This document shows positions 44,593 through 57,519 of a DNA stretch of 64,000 nucleotides, in pieces (the stretch's first letter is position 1; every line of letters starts with the position of its first letter). Location of the stretch: assembly GCA_010279815.1 (NCBI GenBank), contig QEOQ01000014.1, positions 62,001 through 126,000 of the forward strand. Direction: 5' to 3'. This stretch comes from Brachionus plicatilis. Its lineage: Eukaryota > Rotifera > Eurotatoria > Ploima > Brachionidae. The position numbers and the translations under genes were made by a program. The notes beneath the pieces are model-generated. The model saw only the letters and a list, made by a program, of their open reading frames with translations. It searched no databases and had not been told where the DNA came from.

Positions 44593-46064
44593 ATGGAATC
44601 ATTAGTTTCCACAGTGCGTTCATTCTACCAGACCCATCAAGCTGAAAGTTCAAAACCCCTCAATTACCAAGAAATAATTAGCAATTTCAATGCCAATACC
44701 ACTTTTCAAAATGAAACAGCAGACAATCTCCTTAACAATTTGGTACCTCTATTTCCAGTACCAGAGTTCACATTGGCAAACGTAACCATTTTAAACAATA
44801 TTATTGGCAAAGTTCAATCCAAGGTCCGCAATCTGAATGAAATAGAGGCAGTTTCAAATTTAACTGGAATCAATGAACAAAAACTGATGTCCGAATTAGA
44901 AAATTGTCTTAAAAATTCCGATCATAAACAAGTAATTTAGCATTTTTTTATTAAAAAATTTTATTTTTTCAAATCAAAGATTGAATATTCTGGCGACATG
45001 TTCGCCGATCTCTGTCATTTCTACACAAATAAGTTAATTCATTTAAATCAGGCCAAAAAAGGCCTTCTGACCATAAATGAAAGCATCAGAAAGCTTCAAT
45101 ACGACTCTCACAACGCCAAATTCAACACTAACCAAATGACCACTGTTCACTCAGACCTGCTTAAGCTGTCACTTTCGAGCAAAAATTTTACCCTTGCTCT
45201 AAAACTAATGTCAAACGAAATCCTGGACATAAAAAAAACTTCTTGCTCAACTTTTGATGCTAAATACTACTTGTCCTATTTTTATTACTGTGGTTGTGTA
45301 TCAGCTAGTCTTAAACACTTCGAAGACTCCCTATTCTATTTTGAACAAGTGCTAAATGTGCCTGCAAATGCTTTGAGCCAAATTATGATCGATTCATACA
45401 AAAAATATGTTCTAATCAGTCTGATCTATAAAGGCAAAGTGTTGGCGTTGCCAAAGTACACAAGTCGCAAGGTGGTCAATCAAATAAAGCCAATGTGCAG
45501 TGTTTACCACGAGCTAGCTTCGGCTTTTATCGACTATGAACTTGACAAACTGAATAGTTTGTGTCAAAAATACGAGGAAATGTTTGAAAGAGACAGAAAT
45601 AATGGACTTATTAAACAACTACAAAATGCTTTTTATAAGTTGAATATTCAAAAATTGACCAAGACTTTCATAACACTGTCATTAAGTGACATTGTGGCAA
45701 AAACTCGCCTAAACAGTACTAGTCATGCCGAGACACTTATTTTAAACATGATTCGAGATGGTGAAGTATTTGCTACCATAAATCAAAAAGATGGTGATAA
45801 CTAATTAATGTTTTTGTTTTTATTTTTAATTTTTTTAAAATTTTTTTAATTGTTCAAGGCATGGTTTCGTTTCATGATAATCCGGAAAAATATGACAATC
45901 CGAGCTTAACAAATCAGTTGACTGGTGAAATATTTGGTTGCATTGATATGGAGAATAATATCATGCAAATGGAGAATGAGATCTCTACACATCCGCATTA
46001 TATTCAAAAGTGTCAGGCTAATGCTGGCACTGGTATCGATGAAATCGATCAGCTTCTCCAATAA
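44593..46064 (+). CDS. COPS3: COP9 signalosome complex subunit 3
   Basis: Exons 44593-44931, 44980-45793 and 45859-46064 join in frame to 452 residues (human CSN3 423). Conserved landmarks include DHKQ|IEYSGDMFADLCHFYTN, FEQVLNVPANALSQIMIDSY, YKKYVLISLIYKGKVLALPK, GLIKQLQNAFYKLNIQKLTK, the PCI-type TLSLSDIVAKTRL and the hallmark [20 protein letters not shown] spanning the last intron. CSN3 is a PCI subunit of the COP9 signalosome, which removes NEDD8 from cullin-RING ligases in nucleus and cytosol. All splice sites are GT-AG; introns are 48 and 65 nt. Intact. Confidence 0.95.
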
Positions 46065-47739
46065 TTTTTATTTTTCCTCATCAAACTCGTTTAAATTATT
46101 TATATATTTTTTTTAATTAGAAATAAATATCTGTCAAGTTTAATTAAATTTATTTAATTTAAATTAAATTTTCCCATTATTTTGCTTAAATTTTTAGATG
46201 CATAACGAAAAATTCAAGCGAAAAATTTAAAAAAAAAAGACTACAATTTCACAAAAAGAATTTATCAAAATTTTAAAATAACTTTTTTTTTATAATAGTA
46301 TGAATTATTGAATTACTCATTTGCAAAATATCTTAAAAAATTTGTACTTAAAAAGGATTTGTAATTAACCTTCTGGAGATCCTCGACATGAATACAAGTG
46401 AGACAGCAAAAGTTAATGGGAAAGGATTTTGAAGAAACATATAAAAAGTGAATGAGGTAAAAACATAATTTTTTATTTAAATTAATGCTAACAAAGCATA
46501 AACTCTTTTGTAAGCATTTAAAAAAGAATAAAGTCAAGTAAGTAAAAAAAGTCAATTAAAACATTAGAAAAGTGTTATTTTGATTTAAAAAAGTATTCAA
46601 GCTGGATCTCTGAATCAATTTTGGTCATAAAATTCCATTCGAGTTTTCGTCTTTTTTTTTGGATTTTATGTTTGGTTTTGTTTCTGATATTATAAAATTT
46701 AAGTTTATGTACTAGTTCCTTTTTTTAAAGATTCAAAATTAAATATTTTAGTTTATATTGTTGTTTTTAAGATTCGCATTTGATATGTTTTCTAAATCTA
46801 GCTCTAAAGATAACGGTGTGAACAAAGAAAGTTCAGTTCAAATTTTTGGTCATAAAAATTTGGTACCAAATTAAAGCTGATATAAAAATGAACTTAGTGC
46901 TTTTTACAGAATTCAAAAAAATTAAGTATTAACAAAGTTATGGTCTTTTTACTTTTAGGATGTTTTTAGTATGTTTTTGATTAAAAATATCCTAACTTTT
47001 TCTGTTTATGTCCAAATTGAATGAATTTAATAATACAAATTTTTTGATGGAAAAATGTATAAAAAATGATTCATAGAAATTTTTTCATTGTACATTTTTT
47101 CAAAATAATCATCTCTCGTAATTTTTCGTAAGTTAATAAATTGACAAAATATTTAACATTTCCAAAAATTAACTGAAAATGAAAATTTTAAATTGTAAAA
47201 ATTGGTTTCAGTAGTGACTCTTTTTTATTTTTTTTAGTCATTATTCTTGAATCTAAATTCAAAATTTTCCCTAAACATCAGCTTTAAATCAATAAAATTA
47301 AAAAAACTTTTTGTTTTTATTTTTAAATATTTTTCTATAAAATTGTTATAAAATTTTTGTGAAAAAAATTCAATGAGTATTTTTCTATCAAAATTACATT
47401 GTTGCTGAATGATTTAGATGCCGTTTGTGAAATAATAGTATGTAATAATAATATCTGCTAAAAAATTTAATGTTATGCTTTGGAAAATTGGATGAGAGAA
47501 GTTCATAGAAACAAAGATAGTGGAAATGTGCCACTAGAGGAAACTAACTGTGAAATCGATTAAGCTGAGCCGATATTATCTGATCTGAGGTGAAATGCTC
47601 AAGAAAAAAAATCGTGTGTAAATTCAAATAGGATGCTCGGAATGCTTAAGCGTTTTGCATTTCAGGTTTGGAATCCAAGTAAAGAAATGGATGAGAAAAC
47701 ATAATAGAAAGTTCAGGAGCACCCTACAAAAATCATATT
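46065..47739. other. Intergenic between COPS3 and the CMC transposon
   Basis: A/T-rich. A minus-strand 80-codon frame at 46313-46555 is Phe/Leu/Cys-rich without features. 47500-47735 is slightly less A/T-rich but I recognise nothing. Confidence 0.45.
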
Positions 47740-48020
47740 CACTGTGCCCGAAAAAAAATAAACGCTTGTTTCTTTACGTGTAAACGCGTTTAAGTTTTAA
47801 TGGGTTTAAACGCATCATAACATTACGTTTAGCGCCGTTTTATGATAATTTCTAAAAGGCTTTATTTTTTTTTCTCTGAAATTAATATAAGAAAAAATTT
47901 AGATTATATTTATCAATTTTTTTCGTTTTTATCCAAAAATTGTCAATCTTTTAGTATTATTTAAAAAAATAACAAAAATAAAGTCAAATCAAATTGAAAA
48001 TTTATAATTCTTGAATTTTT

Positions 48021-50692
48021 TTAGTCCATTTCTTCTAAATCATCAATCATTGACATGACCATTTGTCCTTCGCAATTCATTACAATACAGCGCCGTTCAA
48101 TGTTTAAAAAGTCAACCAAGAATGAATCATCGGTTAGTTCGACAATTTGAAAAAATTTATCAATATACTTAGCGCATTCAATAGATAGTTTTTTAAAAAA
48201 TGAGTCTTTATTTACCTGGAGATATCTTTTTACAAGGCAAAATTGATTTTCTCTAACTTGTATGAATTTTAAAATCCTTCCAAAATATTTTTTTCGATTT
48301 TCTCTTTCAATATACTCTATTGTATGAGAATTTGTTGAATCAAACTTTTCGTCATAATTAAAAGTATGATATTCTCTACCTTGAATTAATGCTCTATTAC
48401 TATACAAAATAATTTCCATATTTAAAATCTCGTCACTTGTTTTTGAATACATTTCTAGAATTAAATTTCGCTCAGTTTGATTCATTTCAAGAATTTTTAT
48501 TCTCGACGGGAATAAAAGAAAATTCTCTTCTACATTATTTTTTATATTCAATATATTTTTGGTAATAAAAAATTTAACATCAGAATTTTCTGTTTTAAGC
48601 GCAAGTTCTCTTACATTATGTCTAATAAATTTATGTCTTTGAATATTCAATGCAATTTGTCCATCAAAATTTCGAGTACCATGAAAAATATTTCTTGTGC
48701 TTTTGAAAAAGTTTTCAAAAGGAAAACAGGAACATTTACTTAAAGGACCAAAACGTTTTACTTGTCTCGGTAAATGCAAATGACCATGAAGATTTGAGTT
48801 CATAAATTTTTTTCCATACAGTTTTTCGAACTCGATCATAAAATCGAGAATTATATTTTGAGAATCATTTATTTCTTCTTCGGTTATCTTTTTTTGACAT
48901 AATAGTCTCAAAAATATAACATATTTCATTAAATTATTAAAGTAGACATCATTTAAAAGACCTTTGAAAAGCCCAAAAGAAAGATAAAATGCAAATGTTC
49001 TATACTCGTTTGCTTTAAAGTGGAACCGCTCTTCTAATCCTCTAACTTTACGTTTGATTTCTAAAGGTAATCGAACACTTAGTAATCTTTTATTGACAAA
49101 TTGTGAGACCTTTTCTGGATAAACATAAAATATAGAAATTTTTAAATATAAATTATTACTCAAATAAAAAGGTTCCTGCCAAAAATTAGAGTCAAAATAG
49201 CTATTAAACAGCTTCTTATAAGTTCCAAGTAGACACATATGCATATAATCATAAATAATATCATCAGGAATTTTTATCCAATTCGATAAATATGAATGTC
49301 CTTTGATCCCCTCATAACTAACATTTTCAATAATTGACTTATTTACTTGATGTTTATACATTCTATTTGATCTTAGATGAACTAAAGAGATGTTGGGATA
49401 AATAATAGTTCTTTCGAAAGATTCAGCCGGATGTAAACATTTGATGCAGCCAAAGTAGCCATTAAATTGAACTGTATTACAAGCTTTTGCTCTAGCAGGA
49501 GCATCAGCTATAAAAGCTAAAATTTTTATCTTAATTAGGCGATTATTCCATTTAAAACCATTTTCTATCAAATCATCAATATCGTTATTGTTGCTCAACC
49601 ATAAATTAAAATCAGGAGATTTTCCAGACCATGAACTATGAAAAAGAATGTTCTCAAATGAATTGCGAAGAAAAGGAGGAAGTTCTGCAATTGCTAATAA
49701 TATAACCCACATCGAATCAACACCTGATTTATTATAATGAACAGCATCAGTAAATAGAATTAAATTTAACATATTCATTTCAAATTTATAAGACAAGCCA
49801 CTTAATATGTCAATATAATGTATGTTTTCATTTCTTTGTTTATCTGAAAAAAATTATTTAATAAAGAAAATAAAAATTAATATTGATACCTTGATAGGAA
49901 ATTAGTTTGCTATAATGGTTATCTAGAATAATTCTTAATTGATATTTTAGTTCATTATTATAAATCTTTATTATTTGATTTGTTTTTAATTTGACACCAT
50001 TCCTTATACAATTTTCGTTTAAACACAGCATCGTAGATTTTTTGTTTTTTGTATTTTCAGACATAATTTTTTGTTTACAAATTTGACAGATTTTTTGACA
50101 ATTTACTTTGTTTGAATAGAGAAAATTTTTAATTTTGTTGTAAGAACTTGGTATTCTGCACTGTAATGGGAGAATCATCTGAACAAATCGATACAATATT
50201 TTTTTGCTGGTCTCTGCAATTTCAATTTTATTACATAAAGATTCAAAAACCAAAACAAATTCTCTTATAGAAAGTCTTGACTCTGGATATATTGGTATAT
50301 CATCTTTCTCGAAATAAATGGGGCTTTCCTCGTCTAAATCAATATCTGATGATGAAGAAGAATCTAGTAATTAAAGTTTTAAAAATTGGTTATATTTCTT
50401 ATAAATTTTTACTCTTTTCAGAAGAAAGATTCATTTCTTTTATCATTTTATTAGAAAAAAAATCGAGATTTTCATTTTTAGAATTTTCAATCGATATTTG
50501 TTTTTCACCTTCTTTATCCGAATTCAAGCAAATAATTAATCGCTTGTTTTTTAAATAACTAATTTCAAGTTCTTTTTTCTTTTTTAATCGATGCCTCTTT
50601 TGCCTATCTTTGTTACTCAGTTTAACTCTTTTAAATTCTTGATTGTCACTTTCAGATGTCTCAATCGATATGCTTGATTCCGAGTTTTTCAT
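48021..50692 (-). CDS. CMC/EnSpm-type transposase (Tnp2-like), three exons
   Basis: Exons 50413-50692, 49890-50363 and 48021-49843 join in frame (GT-AG) to about 858 residues with no stop. The N-terminus is Ser/Lys-rich with a basic RQKRHRLKKKKE segment. A zinc-ribbon-like CQKICQICKQKI...CLNENC follows. The catalytic region has LILFTDAVHYNKSG (candidate first Asp), ELPPFLRNSFENILFHSSW, IADAPARAKACNTVQFNGYF-GCIKC, DYMHMCLLGTYKKLF, and late NSNLHGHLHLPRQVKRFGPL-FPFENFFK. That is the motif order of the plant/animal CACTA transposase family (DDE fold). It cuts and pastes the element by its TIRs. Open frame and clean splice sites suggest recent activity. Confidence 0.85.
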
Positions 50693-51173
50693 GTCTAATT
50701 CAAAAAAAATTCAAAAATTTAAAATATCTTTTACTTTATTGAATTTTAAAAATGAGTTTAATTTTCTTAGAAAATTAATTAATATTTTATTAGATTTATA
50801 AAAAATTATTAAAGCTTAAAATTAAAATCTAAAAAAGTTAAAAATTAATTTCTCTTTATTGTTGTAAAGCTTAAGAGTGTTCCAAAAACCCTTTTTGAAA
50901 AACATATGCTTTATAATGATAAAAGCATTTTCTAAAGTATTGAAAAGACTTATAAAAAGCATGCAAGTTAATTTTATAAAATTATCAAAAACCTGCTAGT
51001 TTTTGTAAAATTAACTTATTACAGGGTTTTCTAATTTTATCAAGACAGTTTAAATTTTTTTAAATTTTACTAGCTGATAAGCTCAAATTAAAAGAAGTAT
51101 AAAAGGTTAATCATTTAAAACTTTTTTTTCAAATATATTTTTCTTAAATAAAAATAAAAAGCAAAGCTTAATA

Positions 51174-52780
51174 ATGAGTTATTCAACACTTTACAAAAAA
51201 AAAGGTTCAAAAAGAAAAGAAGTAATTCTCAGTGATTCAGAGTCTGATTCAAATGAGAACTCAAAGAGAAAAAGGCCAGTCAAAGCATCTGTACCTGCCA
51301 AAAAAGCAATGCAAAATCAAGCTTTAAATAGTTTTTCATCTACCGATGATGAAGATCCTGAACTATTTAATTTGGTAAAATATGTTGATCAGCTGATCGC
51401 TTTGATATAATTCAAAATAAAGTCATCTATTTTGACGAATTGATTAACAGAGAAAATAGAAAAACTGGTCGAGTAAAGCACCTTGGGAAATTTTATGATA
51501 TCATTATAATTAAAACTGGATCTAAAGACTACATAGAAAAAAAAGCTGAGAGATATTCACACTGTCTTTCAATTACTACTTGTGATGAAGTAGAAACAGA
51601 GAGACAAATACATGGTAATTTTTTTTTCTGTTGAACTTTTCTTGAACTTTGTTATTTTTTATAAACTGCTAGAAAGGAAAATAATAACTGGCAAATAAAA
51701 TAAAAGGATAAATAGAGAGAGAGAGGAGAGGAAAAAAGGTCAAACAATTAAGGTTGGGTTGTACTCAAGAGAAATCAAACATCAAACTAAAAAATTAAAG
51801 CACTTAGCATCTTTGTAATCCATTACTCTCTTTAATTCAAACTTCTCTTTCTTTTCTTTTTTGCTTTTTTTCTCATATTAAATATCATAATCAAATTCAT
51901 TAATTTTCTAAAATCAAACATAGTATCCAAAAACTTACATTCAAAAGATAACGAAATTCCAAAATCAAATGCAAGCCGGAGAGTAGTTTCGATAGATCTA
52001 AATGAGAGCCTGCGTTCCGAATCACCTCAACCAGATACAACGCAATCATCTGTGAATACTCTACAGCTTTTTGAAGACTTTATCAAGCAGACAAAGGAGC
52101 GTGAAGTAACTCAACAACAATATCTTGAAGAAATTGAAAAAAAGATAGAAAATATAACACAATTGAGGGAAAATAAAAGTTTTGCAATTTAAAAATTAGA
52201 ATTTGTGATTAAAAATAAATTTTTTTTATAAAAGGTATACAATGGAGTAGATTTGCTATCTGATGTTGACGGATATCCTATTCACATATGGGCAGCAAAA
52301 TGTCTTGATGTACTCTTTACATCCGAAGAGACTAAAAATTGCGTCTTAGTCAAGTCAACACATTCAACCCGAGATTTTTGCTGTCCAATAAGAGTTCAAC
52401 TATTAAAAGGTTTTATTGAAAATCAATTTTTTTCAAATTCTTTCTTAATTAATTGTTACTTTGTTTAAGAGACAGTTGCAAAGCTAATTAATCTAATAAA
52501 TAGAGTTCCAATTAATTTCTAATAAACTAAGTTAATTTTGGTCTATTTTTATAATTAAAAAAAGACAATAAAATTCTTAAAAAATATTTTAATTTACTTA
52601 TCATTTTGAATTTTTTTCTTTATAAAAGTTCAATAAAGTTTTTATATTTAAGATGCTCTAAAATACAAATATAATTTGCCAGGAGAAAAACAAGACAAAA
52701 TATGGCGTAAAATAGTTGACGCGTTCAATACCAAGGGTCGAGTTATTAAACACAATATGAGTAGATCATTAAACTCTTAG
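51174..52780 (+). CDS. Second gene of the CMC element: possible BEN-like DNA-binding accessory protein
   Basis: Exon pieces by eye: 51174-51613, ~51927-52182, ~52250-52409 and 52653-52780. Content: a basic/acidic Ser-rich N-terminus (ILSDSESDSNENSKRKRP), KVIYFDELINRENRKTGRVK, a coiled stretch FIKQTKEREVTQQQYLEEIE, then LLSDVDGYPIHIWAAKCLDV, RDFCCPIRVQLLK|DALKYKY and EKQDKIWRKIVDAFNTKGRV. The last two exons recall a C-terminal BEN domain; that is a guess. A one-base frame slip occurs near 51391 (VKYVDQ to ADRFDIIQNK) with no reasonable intron, so the gene may be frameshifted. The splice from 52182 is uncertain. It diverges from the transposase inside the TIRs, the position of a TnpA-like partner in CACTA elements. 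Confidence 0.5.
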
Positions 52781-53271
52781 TTTTTTTTTTAATTTTAAAT
52801 AATTATATTCACGAAAGACTGTATTTAATTAAAAATTGTTATAAATTTGTTTTATAAAATAACTTTTTTTACTAATATTTGCTGTATTTTGAATCAATTC
52901 CATTTTTTTTTAATTTAATAAATGAATTACAGAATAAATAAAAATTTTTTCAATTTTGATAAATAATATATTTTAAACTATAAAAATATTTATTAAAAAA
53001 AATTAATTAATCCTAATTTCATAAAAATTAGAAATTTTCATTCTTTATTAATTAAAAATTAAATTTTTTTAGCGTTTATATTCGTTAAAAAACGCATTAT
53101 TAGATAGTTAAAACATGTTATTTAAACCCGTTTATTCCTGTAATTTGGCGTTAAAAAGTTACGTTTAAAGAACGATTAATAACGTCGGAAAACGCGTTCA
53201 AAGCTGCGTTTATACGCGTTCAATAGTGCGTATAAACGCGCGATTAAACGCCGTTTATTTATTTTCGGGTG

Positions 53272-54617
53272 ACTTCCAAACATGTTTATTTTTTAAATAG
53301 AATGGTTTCACACTGGAATAGATTACTAAAGAAATGAATGCTACAGCACCATACTGCCACAAAGCGATGATGGTCTCACACACTTTACTTGTTAGGATGT
53401 CACTGAAACAACTATTAACTAACTCAACACAAATTTTAACAAATTTTTTTTTCACATACAACATAAAAGAAGCGAAATTGATCAGAGAATATTTATTAAC
53501 AATAAATAAATATTCGAAAAAAGTAGAGATAATGTTTATTAAAATCTGAGCAAAATTTAAAATTTTAAAATAATGAAAATTAATAAATTTGAAATTTTGC
53601 TCAAACTTTATTGCCCAGTCGATTGATAAAAAAATAGAAAAATAATTACTGATTAAGATTGACTTTCGACATAAACAAAGAGAATGTTCATTTAAATTTG
53701 AAGGTATTATAAAATTTAGTATAAATTAATAAAATATGAGAGAAAAATTCTTGCTTCTCTTACTTTTTTGTTCAATACAGATAAACAAATAAATAAATAA
53801 TAGCAAAAATCAAATGTAAATTAACTAAAATTGTGCGAAACTTCAGGAGAAAAAATTCGTGGTTACAAATTATTTTTGAGCTCGCAACCTTACTAGGTAA
53901 ATTTTTGAATTATTTAACTTAAATATCTTCTTGTCAAATTTTTTAGATAACTTTTTGATAAGACTAATTTTTAAAATTATTTAAAAAATTTGTTATCAAT
54001 ACTTTAATTTTGAATTTAAATCAACGAAGTGTTAATCAGTCTTCTGGACAGGAGCACTAATTTATTGATAAACAATGAATTAAAATTAATAATATTTTAA
54101 TTTTAATTTGATAATCAAAATTTTATTTAAAAAAAAAATTGTATGAATTTTCGGCATATCGAATTCACTTCGAATTAAGAAATATCTATTCAAAAAAATC
54201 ATTAATAAAAATTAAAAAATAAACCTCTTAAAATGTTTCTGCTTGACTCTGTTAACTTATCATCTATTTAAAAAAATGTGCTATTTGGCTCTACAGCTGT
54301 TAGTAAAACTGTCTTACAGCCAATTCTAAATTAAATATTATGATATCGTAAAAAAAATTAATTAATAGAAGATTTTATTTAAATGTAAATTTGCATTTTC
54401 TCAAATAAGATAAGAAAAATTCCATCAAACTTTTAATTTTAAGTTGTTAGCTTTATTTCGATTAAATTCGTCAAATATTTTATAGTGAACATAAAATATT
54501 TCAAATTAATTTAACCTATTTAAATTAAGTTGAAAAATAAAATTTTAACAAACTATTTTTTTATTATTATTATTTTTATTTTTGTGAGCTGAGTTGTCAA
54601 CAAGGAATCGAACAAAA
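53272..54617. other. Intergenic upstream of SLC37-like gene
   Basis: A/T-rich, no gene. Short frames on either strand at 53255-53549 overlap the transposon border and show no features. Confidence 0.5.
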
Positions 54618-56113
54618 ATGAGCTATATTCGTCAACGTTTAACAATAGTATTCGTCACAGGATGGCTAGCTTACGCAACAACCTACTTCCTTCGTAAACC
54701 ATTGGGAGTAATTAAATCAGATATGGAAAAAGAGCTGGGCTTCACTAAATCCGAATTGGGCATTTTTGACTCAGCATTACTTTTACCATACGCTCTAGTC
54801 CAAGTAAAGTCTAAAAAAAAATTTTTTATTTTTTTTTAATAAAATGTTTCCTTAAGATGTTTTTGGGACCTTTGGGTGATAAATTCGGAGCCAGAAAAAC
54901 ATTTGGATATTGCTTGATTACAGCTGGTATTTCAATGTTCTCGTTTGGAAGTTGGAACAGCTTTGGTGTCCTTGCTTTTTTGCTCTTTTTAAATGGCTCA
55001 TTTCAATCTTTGTGTTGGCCCTCAGCTAACAAAGGTCTTGGCGCTTGGGTCTCTGACTCACAGCGAAACACAATATTCGGCTATTTTGGCACTTGTCCTT
55101 TTGTTGGTGGAATTATTGGAACCGCTTTTGCGGTTCATTTGCAAAAAACCTACGGATGGAGATATGTTCATAACATACCATCTTTAATTTGTGTAATTTG
55201 AAGCTAAAAACTTTTTTAAAATTTAATATTTAAAATATTTTTAAATTCTTAATAAAGATTGTTTTTGGAGTTGTTGTTTTGACCATGTTCAAACAACCCA
55301 ATGAACTTGGGGTAGAAGTTCCAGGCAAAGAATCCAATCATGCCATAAATAAAGAACAAAAGACGCTTACACTACGTGAATTATGGAAAATTCCGTAAAA
55401 AAATTTAAATTTTTTTTAGTTAGAATTTTAATTTATTTTCAATTTAGAATGGTAGCTGAAGTGGCAATTACAGTTTTTTGCCTCAAAGTGGTCCGCTATT
55501 GCATGTACATGTGGTTGCCAATGTATCTACTTCAGCAAGTATATTTAAAACAAAAAAATTTTGTGAAAAAAAAAAAAATATTAATTTAAAGCTCAACTAT
55601 TCTAAAACAAATGCTGGAATGTTTTCGACCATGTTCGAAATTGGAGGTATACTGGGTTCAGCATCGATTGGTTATGTATTGAAGCGATTTTTTCAGGATA
55701 AATCGCTGTTAGGCTCAACAGTTCAGACATTTTTGAGCGCCCTGGGTCTCATATTGTTCCTTGCCACAGCCAATATGGGCTTAGTAGTAAATTCAGTAGT
55801 GATGATCTTAGTAGGTTTTCTGAACTGCGGACCAGACATTATTCTATGCGGTTCTTTTCCAACAGAGCTAGGAGAAATGGACGGCCGTAATGCAGCTTCA
55901 GCTGTGATCGGATTTGTCAATGGCTTCGGCTCTATTGGAACATTTATTGAAGGACCAGTCATAGGATGGATCAGTGATAGCTACGGATGGTCTGGCATGT
56001 TCTATTCAATGATATTGCTTTCATTCTTGGGCGCTGTCACTTGCTACAGAGCTCATCGTATTTATGAAATTAAGAAAAAGCATTTGACTCTTGGTAATAT
56101 AGTTGTCAATTAA
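54618..56113 (+). CDS. SLC37-family sugar-phosphate/phosphate antiporter (MFS)
   Basis: Exons 54618-54803, 54857-55192, 55258-55394, 55448-55538 and 55592-56113 join in frame to 423 residues. The ATG at 54618 is chosen (MSYIRQRLTIVFVTGWLAYA); the preceding codons of the frame have no ATG. Twelve hydrophobic segments are present. Family marks: YFLRKPLGVIKSDMEKELGF, LGPLGDKFGARKTF (MFS motif A), LNGSFQSLCWPSANKGLGAW, FGYFGTCPFVGGIIGTAFAV, and late MDGRNAASAVIGFVNGFGSI and EGPVIGWISDSYGW. This is the organophosphate:phosphate antiporter family (GlpT/SLC37), usually of the ER membrane (glucose-6-phosphate or glycerol-3-phosphate exchange). Which SLC37 subtype cannot be fixed by eye; length is nearest to SLC37A4. 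Confidence 0.88.
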
Positions 56114-56258
56114 TTTTTATATTGGATCCTTTTTTTTTTGTTAAATTATTTGGGAATAAAGATTTTTTGTCAAATTTTTTATTTTTGTCTCTGTCTAATG
56201 GGGAGTTCAGACCCTTTCCAAATATTTTTTTAAAGAAAAAGTTAAATTTTTTAATAAG

Positions 56259-57519
56259 ATGACTGCAAGTAAAATTGTCAAACATTTTCGCCTTCCGCCA
56301 ATGCCATCTCTTAGCGATTTGGTCAAATTGTACAAACTTAGTGCTAAGCGTCAATTATCTCAAAATTTTTTACTTGACAAAAATATAAATGATAAAATAG
56401 TTCGTTGTTCGGGAATTAAAAAAAACAGTTTTGATCACTTTTTTTATTTATTGATACAAAATTAAAATTTGAACCAAAGGTTTTGCATTCGAGATCGGTC
56501 CAGGACCGGGCGGTTTGACAAGAAGTGCAATTGAAGCAGGTGCTAAAGAAATTGTTGTTGTGGAAAAAGATCTCAGATTTATGCCCGGTTTACAAGTAGA
56601 TTTAAAAATAAAAAGGAATTAAAAAATTAATTTTTTTTTTTTAATTCTATAAGTTGTTGGCTGACGCAGTAAGCCCGGCGATAAATTTGAAAATTTTTCA
56701 TGGAGACGCTTTGACGTTTCCGATGGGTCAGTTTGTAAACAGAGATTATGAAAAGTCTTGGGAAAATGATGATTTGCCTGATATATTTTTGTTGGGAAAC
56801 TTGCCATTCAATATTGCTACTCCGCTACTTTTCAAGTTACTACTCAAAGTTTCGTACCGAACCGGAATTTTTTCCTGTGGCAGGGTTCCAATGACATTTT
56901 TGTTTCAACATGAATTCGGTGAAAGAATGATTTGTCCACCAGGTTTCAAGGAAAGGTCAAGAGTGTAAGGAGAATTATATAAAAAATGAGAAAAAAAAAT
57001 TTAATTTTTTTTAGTGGAATCTTGAGTCAAGCTTATTGTGATGTTAAATTAGATTTTATGATTCAAAGTATTTTTTTTTTAAATTTATTTCTTCCTAGAT
57101 AAAAATTTAAAAGATACGGCGTTTGTTCCGCAACCGAAGGTAAACGCAGCTGTAGTTACTTTGACTCCTCTCCAAAAACCAAGACTTAGTCCAAAATTTG
57201 AAGTCGTATCAAAAGTTGTCAAGTCAATTTTTCAATTTAAAAACAAAAAATGGATAACTGGAGCAAGGTAATTTGTTATTTTCTAAATTGAAATTTTAGA
57301 CCATAATTTTTAATTTGAATTAATTTAAGTACTTTATTTCCAAAAGCATACCCGGAATTTTTGGCAAGGTTTAATGAACTATGTAAAGTCGACCAAAATA
57401 AGCTGCCTATTGAACTAGAAATGAGTGAAATAGATGAGATTTGTTGTGGCTATGCTCAGATTTTGGATGTTTTCCCAGAACTTGAAAAATACGATTATAG
57501 AGCAAACAACAATTTGTAA
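56259..57519 (+). CDS. TFB1M: Mitochondrial dimethyladenosine transferase 1
   Basis: Six exons by eye from ATG 56259 (MTASKIVKHFRLPPMPSLSD, basic N-terminus fitting mitochondrial import) to TAA 57517. Landmarks: KRQLSQNFLLDKNINDKIVR, SAM-binding FEIGPGPGGLTRSAIEAGAK, VVVEKDLRFMPGLQ, HGDALTFP, LPDIFLLGNLPFNIATPLLF (NLPF catalytic motif IV), MTFLFQHEFGERM, RSRVGILSQAYCDVKL, VPQPKVNAAVVTLTP and KSIFQFKNKKW. It dimethylates the two adjacent adenines of the mitochondrial small-subunit rRNA 3' hairpin, needed for mitoribosome assembly. All exons are in frame with GT-AG introns of 50-90 nt. Starts 145 bp after the SLC37-like stop, same strand. Confidence 0.94.

Larger units (their letters stand above)
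47740..53271. mobile_element. CMC/CACTA (EnSpm)-type DNA transposon, ~5.5 kb
   Basis: The left end reads CACTGTGCCCGAAAA (47740); the right end complement reads (gt)CACCCGAAAATAAATAAACG (to 53271). Both ends continue into about 100-190 bp of irregular repeats built on aaacgc/gcgttta words (left 47758-47830, right 53070-53250), as in the subterminal repeat zones of CACTA elements. Between them are a three-exon Tnp2-like transposase on the minus strand and a divergent multi-exon gene on the plus strand. Left and right TIRs match imperfectly, so the borders are good to a few bases and the target duplication was not resolved. Confidence 0.8.

Noticed and set aside
46313..46555. 80-codon Phe/Leu/Cys-rich minus-strand frame
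   Set aside because: No domain, no conserved-looking splice partner, composition typical of random A/T-rich DNA.
55383..55589. 68-codon frame overlapping SLC37 exon 4
   Set aside because: Reads through an intron; the correct exon is 55448-55538 with GT-AG borders.
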